Assembly (NCBI GenBank): GCA_025526995.1
Contig: JAHLKG010000025.1
Span: 186,001-250,000, forward strand
Reading direction: 5' to 3'
DNA: 64,000 nt
Origin: Powellomyces hirtus
Taxonomy: Eukaryota; Chytridiomycota; Chytridiomycetes; Spizellomycetales; Powellomycetaceae
Positions within the stretch are counted from its first letter, which is position 1. The number at the start of each line of letters is the position of its first letter. Position numbers and translations under genes: made by a program. Of the stretch, positions 34,201 through 45,102 are shown one piece after another. The notes under the pieces were generated by a model. It saw only the letters and a list, made by a program, of their open reading frames with translations, had not been told where the DNA came from and did not search any database.

Positions 34201-35192
34201 TTTCTGGAACAGGCATTTTGCCACACGGGTTACCCCACACCATTGTGAGCGATTGGGACCCCAAGTGGCTATCAGAATTCTGGCGGTACCTCATGCGGGC
34301 ACTCGACGTCGAGCAAGAACTCTCGTCGGCACAACACCAACAGACCGACGGCAAGGCGGAGAACGCCATCAAGACGATCAAGGGAATCATGGACCCCTTT
34401 CTCGACTATGCCGGCTCCAACTGGAAGAGTTTACTCCCCACACTCGAGTACAACTACAACCGAACGCCGCAGACGTCGACGGAACTATCCCCTTTCGAGA
34501 TTGACCTAGGCCACGTTCCCCGGGTACCGAACCAATGGGTAGCACCTAACCCCGGAGAGATGATAAGGCAATCGGCACGAACCGCCGTGGAGAGACGGAT
34601 TAAGGAATTCGCCGACGTGAGTCGCATCGTGCAGCAACGGCTCCGAGATGCACAGGACCAGCAGGCAAAGTACTACGACCGCAAGAAGCACACGGAAGCA
34701 TACCGAGAGGGTGACAAGGTCTTACTCCATCGTGAGGGTATCGCGATTACCAGCGTCACCACAAGGAACAAAAAGCTGGCTGAGCAATGGATTGGGCCAT
34801 TCACAGTACGCGGCAAGGGGCCGCATCCTGACACCTACGAGCTCGAACTACCCAGGGAGTTCACCGGATTGCACCCAGTCTTTCACGTCAGCATTCTGAG
34901 ACGTTACCATGACCCGGGCAATACCCCGTACAGACAGGTCACCGCTCCGCCTGAGCCCGAGAAGGACGAAGACGGTCAGGAGACCAACCAAGTGGATAAG
35001 ATCCTAAATGCCAGATGGCACAGGAACACCAAGCAGTTCTTAGTCGAGTGGACAGGTTACGACAGCACCCAGAACACGTGGGAGCCGTATGCACACGTGA
35101 AGGGGACAACCGCGCTGGAAGAATGGCTCCGGGAGCACCCCGGAGAGGACCGCGGCCAAAGGCTAGCGGCCAGGCGACGTAAGAGAACCTAG
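31270..35192 (+). pseudogene. Gypsy-1 Pol (active-site changes and frameshift)
   Basis: Domains in order: protease at about 31400, RT (LPFGLTNAP at about 32570, YLND at 32653-32664), RNase H (FTDASGYAYGG), HHCC zinc finger and D,D,E integrase core (MDI, SDWD, DGKAENA), GPF-type motif, and a C-terminal chromodomain (about 34990-35140). Three defects are visible. The protease has INTG where families have DTG or DSG, so the catalytic Asp is Asn (AAT at 31411). RT has YLND where YLDD is expected (AAC at 32659). One base is missing near 34226, which ends the first frame at 34248 and continues the integrase in the -1 frame to 35192. The chromodomain lacks the first aromatic cage residue, as in many chromovirus (group II) chromodomains. 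This copy cannot be autonomous as read. Confidence 0.93.
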
Positions 35193-37444
35193 ATAGTGAG
35201 CTGTACCGTAAATTAACAAGAGAGATGCTACTTGAGGTAGAGGACATTATAGTGCGAGATTCCGGCATTGTTGGACGATGGCCGGAGGCTGTTGGACAGC
35301 ATGCCTCGCTGGGCGAGATGCCGGCATCGTTGGACGATGGCCGAAGGCTGCTGGGCAGCATACCTCACTGGGTGAGATGCCGGGATCGCTGGGCGATGAG
35401 CCGACGGCTTGCCGATGCAAGGTGACCGGCACCAGATTTGCATGGCGGCGTACCTCGAGACCTGCGGGGACCATGGCCGTGGTACATACCTACGCGAAGG
35501 GGAAGAGAAGGGCTTCGGCCAAGATACCGGCATCGTTTGACGATGGGCCGAAGGCCGCTGGGCGGCATACCTCACTGGGTGAGAAGGGTGATGCTGGGCA
35601 TCGACCGGCGGCCGATGCAAGGTGACCGGCACCAGATTTGCATGGCAGCGTACCTCGAGACCCGCGGGGACCATGGCCGTAGTACATACCCACGCGAAGG
35701 GGAAGAGAAGGGCTTCGGCCAAGATACCGGCATCGTTTGACGATGGGCCGAAGGTCGCTGGGCAACATACCTCGCTGGGCAAGATGCCGGGATCGCTGGG
35801 CGATGAGCCGAAGACTGCGAGGCAGTAGACCTCACAAGGTGAGATGCCGGCATCGTTTGACGATGGGCCGAAGGTCGCTGGGTGACATACCTCGCTGGGC
35901 AAGATGCCGGGATCGCTGGGCGATGAGCCGAAGACTGCGAGCCAGTAGACCTCACTAGGTGAGATACCGGCATCGTTGGACGATGGCCGGGGAACCGCTG
36001 GGCGGTCTTCCCAACGGGGAAGTGTGATGCAGGGCATCTACCATGAGCACCATAGCCGGGAGAAAGCCGAGTGACATTGGACACAGCGGACGCATACAAA
36101 ATGCTATAAGGCTCAAGGGAGCACAGCGATGAGAAGGCAAGTACAGCGATGAGATTGTGGTACTGAATTTGATTATACGGGCCGAAGGCCAGGCCCCAAA
36201 GGAGCAACAGACAACAAGTGAAAGTATGCACAAGAAGGAGGGGGGGGAGAACTAATCAACCAATCTTGGTGAAGGAGAATTGGCACCGGTTGCCGTGGCA
36301 CCGGTCGCCCAACCCGCACCGGAGGGGGGTGTAATTTGCCACGTTCATCTCGCTGCGGAGAGAGCTGAGTTAGTCAGGTACGACAGCAGCAGGCCGAAGA
36401 GTACTACTTACGCGCAGACGTGGCCCATGCAGTGGAGATGGTTGCATGGAAACATGCGGAGGTCCGCTCCGACATGGTTGCAGCCAGCGAACTGGCACCC
36501 AGCGGGGATGGCCGCAAAGAAGAGAACCCGGCCGCAGTGGGGGGTGCCGCACGTCAACTGGCCCTGAGGGCCGTCGTTCTGGAAAGCAAAGGAACGAAGG
36601 AACCACACCGTTAGGAAGACATCAGGCCGCCTCTCAGCGAAGGGGGGGGACATACCGTGTCATTGGCCGCCGCCACGATGCAGGGCCGGCACACCAAATG
36701 GTGGCATTCCGATGTGAACATCTTGCTCTTGCGGAATTGGTTGCACTTCCAGCAAGAGGGCAAGTCGGCCGACCTCTCGGGGGTGGACTTTTCATGGACC
36801 GAGGGGTCCTGTAGACAACAAGGGAAAACGGGGAACATGAGACGAATTGCCACAGCCGAGGACGAGCACCGACCCCTACTCACCCGGGCGGGCTGGGCCC
36901 ACTTGGTTGCGCCTTTTGCAAGTTGCTGGGCGGGCCGGCGCTTGCCCATGGTGGTGGTGGTGGTGTCGGGGGGGGGGGAGGAGAGTGGTTGGGGGTGTCA
37001 GCCATGGTGTGTGTGTGTGCGTATGTGTGTGTGTGTGGTGTGAGTTCGTCCAGTTACAAAGAAAAGAAGAGCGAGAGGGGGAGATTCAACGGGCAGTACC
37101 TTTTAAAGGCTCGACCTGCTTGGGAATGCTCGGAAATTCAGGTGTTAGTGTTTCATCCCCTACGGAGCGCAGCAGATGTTACTTATCGAAATCCGCATGG
37201 AGGAAGCTACTCGTGATTCATCTAGGGCCCCTGCGAAGAGAGAAATAGACTTTCCGACGATTTCGCGCACCACAAAGGGCGGAGACTACCCGTCGGAGAC
37301 TACCGCGACGCGACCCACGTCAGGGCCGCCTCCCCAGCCTCATCTTCCCACAACCACGTCAGCATCTGTTAACCCGCCGCCGCCCGGCTTAGGCAAGCTT
37401 CGCCTCGCTGAAGAGATTCGAGCCTAAGAGATAGTCGCGAATCT
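35193..37444 (+). repeat. Gypsy-1 long 3' non-coding region with minisatellites
   Basis: 2.25 kb between pol and the 3' polypurine tract with no convincing gene. From about 35260 to 36000 it is built of degenerate tandem repeats around GCCGGGATCGCTGGGCGATG and GCATCGTTTGACGATGGGCC. Larger periods are about 201 bp (copies at 35413 and 35614) and about 120 bp (copies near 35820 and 35940). Further on are purine tracts, a G8 run, (GGT)n at about 36949-36964 and (GT)n near 37006-37040. Short frames here follow the repeat period and are not supported as genes. Confidence 0.75.
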
Positions 37445-37452
37445 AAGGGGGG
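37445..37452 (+). promoter_or_regulatory. Gypsy-1 polypurine tract
   Basis: AAGGGGGG immediately precedes the 3' LTR, the usual primer for plus-strand DNA synthesis. Confidence 0.85.
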
Positions 37453-37727
37453 TGTAATGAGGCGTGGCTCACCAGCCTAAGCCTAGACACGCGTCGGGAA
37501 GGGTCCCGCGCGAGATGGATGCTAGCGTCAGCATCCCAAAGCGTACTAGACCTCAGGGATGGCCACGGATGGCCATCACGTGACCAGGGCCGCTCCGCGG
37601 CCTAGAAGAAAAGTAGGAATGCTCCGACGAAGGCGCATTCAAGACTTAGAGATCTTACAGTAGAATTAGACATAGGGTATTCCCGAATAGAAGACTAGAC
37701 TCTGGCAACGGACCTAGTATTATTACA
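37453..37727 (+). repeat. Gypsy-1 3' LTR
   Basis: A 275-bp LTR, slightly longer than the 5' LTR because of small insertions near TACTAGACC, followed by the target duplication TCCTC. Confidence 0.95.
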
Positions 37728-37732
37728 TCCTC

Positions 37733-37761
37733 CCTGAGGCGCCCACAGTTAGATTCCAACA
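37733..37761 (-). repeat. Copia-A LTR, last 29 bp of split LTR
   Basis: The end of the LTR interrupted by Gypsy-1, finishing ATTCCAACA and joined to the normal pol 3' end of the next minus element. Confidence 0.85.
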
Positions 37762-37768
37762 CTCCCAC

Positions 37769-40700
37769 TCACGAAACATGTTTTGTGATCCCAGAGGCGT
37801 CCCTCAGTTTCAAGAACTGATCCCTAGCCAGTGGTTTTGTCAGGATGTCTGCAACCATGTCCTGAGTCGAGAGATACTCTAATGCAATCTCCAAGCGTCC
37901 TAGTGCTTCTCTGATAAAGTGGTACCTCACTTCAATGTGTTTGGTGCTGGCATGCAGTGTCGGGTTCTTAGCAAGAGCAATGGCACCCTAGTTGTCCTCA
38001 AAGAGCATTGTGGGTCCATCCTGCTTGAATCCGAGCTCCCCTGCAAGCAGACGGAGCCAAACAGCTTCCTTGGTGCACTGGGCTAGTGCCATGTACTCTG
38101 CTTCCATGCTTGAAAGAGCTACAGTGGTCTGCGGCTTGGATTGCCAGGTGATAGGCCCATTGAACATGAAGATGAATCCAGTGGTTGATCTCCTTGTGTC
38201 CAAATATCCAGCATAGTCGGAATCCGAGTATCCAACCAGCTTTCTAGGCTCAGAGGCATTCTCTTTGCCTCCCAGAAGGATTCCAAGTTCGCTTGTGCCC
38301 TTCAGGTATCTGATGATCCGCTTGGCAGCACTCCAATGCTCCTTTCCAGGCTTTGCAAGGTACTTGGACACAATTCCAACTGCAGCAGCAATGTCAGGGC
38401 GTGTTCCTAGCATGGCATAGATCAAACTGCCCACTGCATTCCTGTATGGCACAGAGCTCATCTCCAGCTCATCCGTCTCATTCTGAGGTGCCATGTTGTT
38501 TCTGAGGTGCAGTCCATGTTCCATAGGCGTGGCATGAACCTTGGCATCTCCCATGTTGAATTTCGAAACGACCTCTTCAACATACTTCTTCTGAGACAAC
38601 CAGATGGTGCGGGTGCTTCTGCTCCGTCTGATGTGAATCCCAAGGAAGTAATTCAGCTCTCCAAGGTCTGTCATCTCAAAAGCTCGCCTCAGCTCCTTCT
38701 TGACATCCCCCAGCTGTTCCTTGCTTGATGAGGCCACAATGAGGTCGTCCACATAGATCAGAATGTACTCTGTTGTCCCATTCTGACTTCTGTAGTACAT
38801 GCAAGGCTCTGCAGTCGACTGCACAAAGCCCATAGACTTCAGTTTGTGGTCTATCTTGTGGTTGAAGCGCCTTGCTGATTGCTTGAGGCCGTAGAGGGGT
38901 CTCCCAAGCTTGCAGACCCGTCCTGGATGCTTGGAATCCTCAAAGCCCTCCGGTTGGCGCATGTAGATCACATAGTCCAGATCCCCTTGCAAGAATGCTG
39001 TCTTCACGTCCATCTGATGTGCCTCCAAGTCATCTGTGGCAATGATGGAGAACAGCAGTCTCATGGGACCAAACTTGGCAACAGGAGCAAACGTCTCCTG
39101 ATAGTCCAATCCCTCTCTCTGAGAAAATCCCTTGGCAACAAGTCTTGCCTTGTATCTGTCAAGCTCTCCTGTGTCCTTCAGCTTTCGTTTGAAGACCCAC
39201 TTGCATCCAATAGTTTTTCTGCCCTTTGGCAGATCCACAGGTTGCCATGTCCCATTTTTGGCAAGAGCATCCATCTCTTCCTGAGCAGCCTGACGCCATT
39301 GTGAACATCTGGCATGGTCTGGCTCTCCTTGTAGCTTGTGGACTTGTTTGTGACAAAGGAGACAGCATAGGCAACTGCAGCAACATTTGCAGCATTGCTT
39401 GAAGCCTTCCACCATTCTCCTGGCGGCTTCCTGAGTCTTTTGGGGGTTGGAGAAGGCTCTGCAGCACTTTCATGGTCAGAGTTCAGCTCAGGGGTCCGTT
39501 CCCTCACATTCTCCTCTCCCTCTGACATGTCTGTGTCCTCAGAGTCGTCACTGACATCCTGCAGCTCGTCACTGACATCCTGCAGCTTCATTTCAGGCCC
39601 AATTCCCACTTCCAGGCTCTCAGCAGGCACTTGGGGTGTCTGAGCAGAGTGGAGGGATGGAATGAAGCTCTTCTCATCGAATTTGACACTTCTGGAGAAC
39701 AGGATCTTCTTAGTCTGTACGTCCATAAGCCGGTATTCCTTGCTGTGGGAGCTATATCCCAGCATGATGCACTTGACTGCAGCATCATCCAGCTTCTGGC
39801 GCTTGTTGGGTTGAATGTAGGCATAGGCAATGCATCCAAACGTCCTCAAATGTCCCAGAGATGGTGGGATACCATGGAACATCTCATAAGGCGTCTTGGG
39901 GCATGCAACAGTGGGAGATCTGTTCCTCAGATAGACTGCTGTCATGATTGCTTCTCCCCAGAAATGCTTGTCCAAGCCTGACTGCTTCAACAAACATCTC
40001 CCCATCTCCACAAGGGTACGGTTGGCTCGTTCAGCAACACCATTTTGCTGTGGAGTATTTACTGAACTCCTCTGATGCTGTGTGCCCTTCTCCTTGAAGT
40101 GGTCCCTTAGCAAGTTGCTCATGTACTTGCCTCCTGGGTCGGATCTGACAGCTTTGATCTGCTTTCCATGTAGGGGGACGAGTGCTGCTTCCAGCTCCTG
40201 ATAGTGCCTAGCAACTTCTCCCTTGGTCTTCATAAGGCAAACATGGAAATATCTTGTCTTGTCATCAATGAATGTGACGAAATAGCGATATCCAGTGATT
40301 GTGGGTGGTTCAACTGGTCCCCAGACATCTGTGTGGATCAATCCCAGCTTCTCTGATGCTCTGGAGGCCTGTGCCTTGGGGAATGGCGCTCTGCTTGCTT
40401 TGCTGAGTGCACAAGTGTCACAAATGCTCAAGCTCCCACTGGTTTGAACGCCCTTGGCAAGCTTGGTGAGCCTTCCAATGTCTGCAACGTTCAAATGGCC
40501 GAGTCTCTGATGCCATAGGGACAAGTCCTGACTTGTTGTGTCCCTTCCAACATTGTGGGCAATCCCAGCATTTGCCTGCCCATGTGTTGTCTCGAATGTG
40601 TAGACAAATTGGTTCTCTTTGGCAAGGAAAGCCATCCCATCCTTTGCAATGATCCGAGCAGCCTGTGGTCCCACTTCAAAACAAGCTCCAGCTTTGGCAA

Positions 40701-41799
40701 GGCGAGCCAGTGATAGGAGGTTCTTGGTCATCTTGGGGACGTGCCAGCAGTTCTGGATTTGCAGGGGCACTGTCTTCCCCTCTGTGTTGATCACCCATGT
40801 GTGAAGCGTTCCATGCCCCACAGCTTCCAATGTGTGATTGTCTGCCATCTCAATGGCGACAGGAGACATCTTCTCATAGTCCCCAAACAGCTCTCTGTGG
40901 CCAGTCATGTGCTGAGAGGCTCCTGAGTCCAAAATCCAAGTGTTGGATGTCAGGGATGGCATCTGAGTTCCAATGGTGGTGAAAGCAAAGCCTCCAGGCG
41001 TCTGTTGCGTTGAGTTGGCCTGGTTTAGGCCCTTCTTCTCGTCTGCTGCCCTCTTGTGGCAGTCCTTCTTGATGTGGCCCTTCTTGTTGCAGTAGTGACA
41101 GACTGCCTCCTTCTTCCAATCTGGCTTTCCCCCAGCCTTGTTGGTCTTCTGAGCATTCCCTTTGGTGTCAGCTTGTGTGAAGAAGGCTTTTGCTGCCTTT
41201 CCAGAGTTCTTCTTTCCATCTGCACGCCTCATTTCCTCCTGCAACAGCCTGGATGTCACAAAAGCCAAGTCCAGCTTCTCACTGGTCGACTCTAGAGTCA
41301 TCACAAGGGTGTCAAAGGCTTCTGGAAGGGAAGAGAGCAAGGAGAACACATGGTCCTCCTCAGAAACGGGAGCTCCGATGGCTGCAAGTTCCTGGGTCAT
41401 CCTCTTGATCTTGTTGATGTGGATGGTCATGGAATCAGTTGAGTCCATTGTCACAGTGAGGAACCGACGTCTCAGGAAGTGTCTGTTGGCAACCCCCTTC
41501 TTCTCATGCACCTCCCTCAGCTTTTCCCATGCTTCAAGGGCAGATTCGGCCTCATGAACATGCATCAATTGCTCATCATTCAAAGACATGATCAGCAGAG
41601 CCAGAGCTCTCTCATCTCGACGTATCCAGTCGTCTGATGCTGTGTTGGTGGCCTTGGCAGTTCCAGAGCCGTCCTTGATGTCAATGGCATCCCAAAGTCC
41701 CTTCTCAATCAACAGCATCTTCATTTTCAACTTCCAAAGGTGAAAGTTCTCCCCAGTGAACCTCTCAATGGACACTCGGATGTCAGAGTCGCCAGCCAT
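37769..41799 (-). pseudogene. Copia-A gag-pol, minus-strand full-length copy
   Basis: A complete-length polyprotein gene read from ATG 41799 to TGA 37771-37769. It contains UBN2 Gag, zinc knuckle, protease (DSGAS), integrase, RT (YVDD) and RNase H. Two lesions break it. A one-base deletion at about 39306, shared with the fragment at 24639-26231, shifts the frame before RT. A CAG-to-TAG nonsense near 37988-37990 falls in the RNase H EDNQ motif. Its 3' LTR is the split LTR and its 5' LTR is at 42079, with the flank GTATT beyond. It is the element that interrupted the copy at 26739/42579. Confidence 0.92.
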
Positions 41800-42078
41800 C
41801 TTGTGCAAAGAGTGTGGCAAAATGGGATAGTCCCGGTGTTCAACCGCAAGTGGTCAGAACCTGCTCCAGAAAATCCACTCCAGTCCAGTCCAGTCCAGAC
41901 AATAGCTCGTTCGATGGTCAGACGCAGGTGTCCTATGCCTGCTATCTAGGCTTCTCGAGTGCTCAAACAGTTCTCCAAGTCCTCAGCAGTACCAGTGATA
42001 GGCACAATGACGTGTTTCCCAGATAGGGATAGAGGTGGAGTCAGTACTGTTCAGACAGCTGTGTCAGGGCTCATAACC
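41800..42078 (-). other. Copia-A leader and primer site
   Basis: Non-coding leader on the minus strand with the half-tRNA primer site (TCAGGGCTCATAACC on the plus strand, ending at 42078). Confidence 0.85.
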
Positions 42079-42578
42079 TGTTGAGACGTCTTGACATCTA
42101 CAAACAGGAACTCAGCATACCAGATAGGTTGCTAGGTTGTTGTCAAGACTTGCAGAGGGTCTGAAGGTGCTTCCCAAGGTAGGGAAGGTCGCCTGTGGTG
42201 TTTGGCAGAGTGTACTAGACAAGTAGAGTGTGTTGGACTGTTATTATATTGGTTGGGGATGCCCAGAGGGCGCCCTTTTATAACAATTTGGATCATAGTA
42301 CATGTGTAGTGACAATCTAACTGTGCCCTAGCTTGGCCAAGATGGCCCTGGCCTGGCCTAGTATTGTTCCCAATCACAGGGTGTCTTTTTGCCTTTTCTT
42401 GGCGCTTCTATCAGCGCTCCAGACGTGTTCTAGGCCTTCCCAGGCCCTCTCCAGCTATTCTGGATCGTTCTAGACCATTCTGGACCATTCCAGACCATTC
42501 TAGACACAAGTGGATGTCCTCCCACATGTCCCGTGTGCTCTAAGTCCTCCCAGCGGCGCCCACAGGTAGATTCCAACA
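42079..42578 (-). repeat. Copia-A LTR (minus), 5' LTR of inserted copy
   Basis: A 500-bp LTR followed by GTATT (42579-42583), which matches GTATT at 29026-29030: the target duplication of a Copia-A inserted into Copia-A pol. Confidence 0.93.
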
Positions 42579-44323
42579 GTATTTACTGAACTCCTCTGAT
42601 GCTGTGTGCCCTTCTCCTTGAAGTGGTCCCTTAGCAAGTTGCTCATGTACTTGCCTCCTGGGTCGGATCTGACAGCTTTGATCTGCTTTCCATGTAGGGG
42701 GACGAGTGCTGCTTCCAGCTCCTGATAGTGCTTAGCAACTTCTCCCTTGGTCTTCATGAGGCAAACATGGAAATGTCTCGTCTTGTCATCAGTGAATGTG
42801 ACAAAATAGCAATATCCAGTGATTGTGGGTGGTTCAACTGGTCCCCAGACATCTGTGTGGATCAATCCCAGCTTCTCTGATGCTCTGGAGGCCTGTGCCT
42901 TGGGGAATGGCGCTCTGCTTGCTTTGCTGAGTGCACAAGTGTCACAAATGCTCAAGCTCCCACTGGTTTGAACACCCTTGGCAAGCTTGGTGAGCCTTCC
43001 ACTGTCTGCAACGTTCAAATGGCCGAGTCTCTGATCCCATAGGGACAAGTCCTGACTTGTTGTGTCCCTTCCAATGTTGTGGGCAATCCCAGCATTTGCC
43101 TGTCCATGTGTTGTCTCGAGTGTGTAGACAAATTGGTTCTCTTTGGAAAGGAAAGCTGTCCCATCCTTTGCAATGATCCGAGCAGCCTGTGGTCCCACTT
43201 CAAAACAAGCTTCAGCTTTGGCAAGGCAAGCCAGTGATAGGAGGTTCTTGGTCATCTTGGGGACGTGCCAGCAGTTCTGGATTTGCAGGGGCACTGTCTT
43301 CCCCTCTGTGTTGATCACCCATGTGTGAAGCGTTCCATGCCCCACAGCTTCCAATGTGTGATTGTCTGCCATCTCAATGGCGACAGGAGACATCTTCTCA
43401 TAGTCCCCAAACAGCTCTCTGCGGCCAGTCATGTGCTGAGAGGCTCCTGAGTCCAAAATCCAAGTGTTGGATGTCAGGGATGGCATCTGAGTTCCAATGG
43501 TGGTGAAAGCAAAGCCTCCAGGCGTCTGTTGCGTCGAGTTGGCCTGGTTTAGGCCCTTCTTCTTGTCTGCTGCCCTCTTGTGGCAGTCCTTCTTGATGTG
43601 GCCCTTCTTGTTGCAGTAGTGACAGACCGCCTCCTTCTTCCAATCTGGCTTTCCCCCAGCCTTGTTGGTCTTCTGAGCATTCCCTTTGGCATCAGCTTGT
43701 GTGGAGAAGGCTTTTGCTGCCTTTCCAGAGTTCTTCTTTCCATCTGCACGCCTCATTTCCTCCTGCAACAGCCTGGATGTCACAAAAGCCAAGTCCAGCT
43801 TCTCACTGGTCGACTCCAGAGTCATCACAAGGGTGTCAAAGGCTTCTGGAAGGGAAGAGAGCAAGGAGAACACATGGTCCTCCTCAGAAACGGGAGCTCC
43901 GATGGCTGCAAGTTCCTGGGTCATCCTCTTGATCTTGTTGATGTGGATGGTCATGGAATCAGTTGGGTCCATTGTCACAGTGAGGAACCGACGTCTCAGG
44001 AAGTGTCTGTTGGCAACCCCCTTCTTCTCATGCACCTCCCTCAGCTTTTCCCATGCTTCAAGGGCAGATTCGGCCTCATGAACATGCATCAATTGCTCAT
44101 CATTCAAAGACATGATCAGCAGAGCCAGAGCTCTCTCATCTCGACGTATCCAGTCGTCTGATGCTGTGTTGGTGGCCTTGGCAGTTCCAGAGCCGTCCTT
44201 GATGTCAATGGCATCCCAAAGTCCCTTCTCAATCAACAGCATCTTCATTTTCAACTTCCAAAGGTGAAAGTTCTCCCCAGTGAACCTCTCAATGGACACT
44301 CGGATGTCAGAGTCGCCAGCCAT
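42500..44323 (-). pseudogene. Copia-A gag-PR-integrase half with LTR-coded tail, copy 1
   Basis: Starts at ATG 44323 and encodes Gag, zinc knuckle, protease and integrase as far as SSVNT, just before the last integrase catalytic Glu. There the inserted LTR (ending at 42578) takes over and adds about 25 residues before a stop at 42500. The product would retain Gag and protease but a truncated integrase and no RT. This is the 5' half of the gene whose 3' half lies at 26739-29030. Confidence 0.9.
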
Positions 44324-44602
44324 CTTGTGCAAAGAGTGTGGCAAAATGGGATAGTCCCGGTGTTCAACCGCAAGTGGTCAGAACCTGCTCCAGAAAATCC
44401 ACTCCAGTCCAGTCCAGTCCAGACAATAGCTCGTTCGATGGTCAGACGCAGGTGTCCTATGCCTGCTATCTAGGCTTCTCGAGTGCTCAAACAGTTCTCC
44501 AAGTCCTCAGCAGTACCAGTGATAGGCACAATGACGTGTTTCCCAGATAGGGATAGAGGTGGAGTCAGTACTGTTCAGACAGCTGTGTCAGGGCTCATAA
44601 CC

Positions 44603-45102
44603 TGTTGAGACGTCTTGACATCTACAAACAGGAACTCAGCATACCAGATAGGTTGCTAGGTTGTTGTCAAGACTTGCAGAGGGTCTGAAGGTGCTTCCCA
44701 AGGTAGGGAAGGTCGCCTGTGGTGTTTGGCAGAGTGTACTAGACAAGCAGAGTGTGTTGGACTGTTATTATATTGGTTGGGGATGCCCAGAGGGCGCCCT
44801 TTTATAACAATTTGGATCATAGTACATGTGTAGTGACAATCTAACTGTGCCCTAGCTTGGCCAAGATGGCCCTGGCCTGGCCTAGTATTGTTCCCAATCA
44901 CAGGGTGTCTTTTTGCCTTTTCTTGGCGCTTCTATCAGCGCTCCAGACGTGTTCTAGGCCTTCCCAGGCCCTCTCCAGCTATTCTGGATTGTTCTAGACC
45001 ATTCTGGACCATTCCAGACCATTCTAGACACAAGTGGATGTCCTCCCACATGTCCCGTGTGCTCTAAGTCCTCCCAGAGGCGCCCACAGGTAGATTCCAA
45101 CA
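44603..45102 (-). repeat. Copia-A LTR (minus), 5' LTR, duplicated unit
   Basis: A 500-bp LTR preceded by the primer site and followed again by GTATT (45103-45107), so the GTATT junction occurs twice, 2524 bp apart. Confidence 0.93.

Larger units (their letters stand above)
29791..37727 (+). mobile_element. Gypsy-1, Ty3/gypsy chromovirus
   Basis: A 7.9-kb element with LTRs at 29791-30063 and 37453-37727 (TGTAAT...ATTACA ends). The target duplication TCCTC lies at 29786-29790 and 37728-37732. It has a primer site after the 5' LTR, a polypurine tract before the 3' LTR, a separate gag, and pol in PR-RT-RH-INT-chromodomain order. It inserted into a Copia-A LTR, so it is younger than that LTR. The two LTRs differ by a few substitutions and small indels. 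Confidence 0.96.

Noticed and set aside
35228..36231. Several frames of 70-270 codons on both strands after Gypsy-1 pol
   Set aside because: They follow the tandem repeat period, are dominated by repeated peptides, and exist on both strands at once, so repeats explain them better than genes.
36657..37248. Frames over GGT/GT/G-run sequence near the Gypsy-1 3' end
   Set aside because: Low-complexity simple repeats with no motif and no supporting start context.
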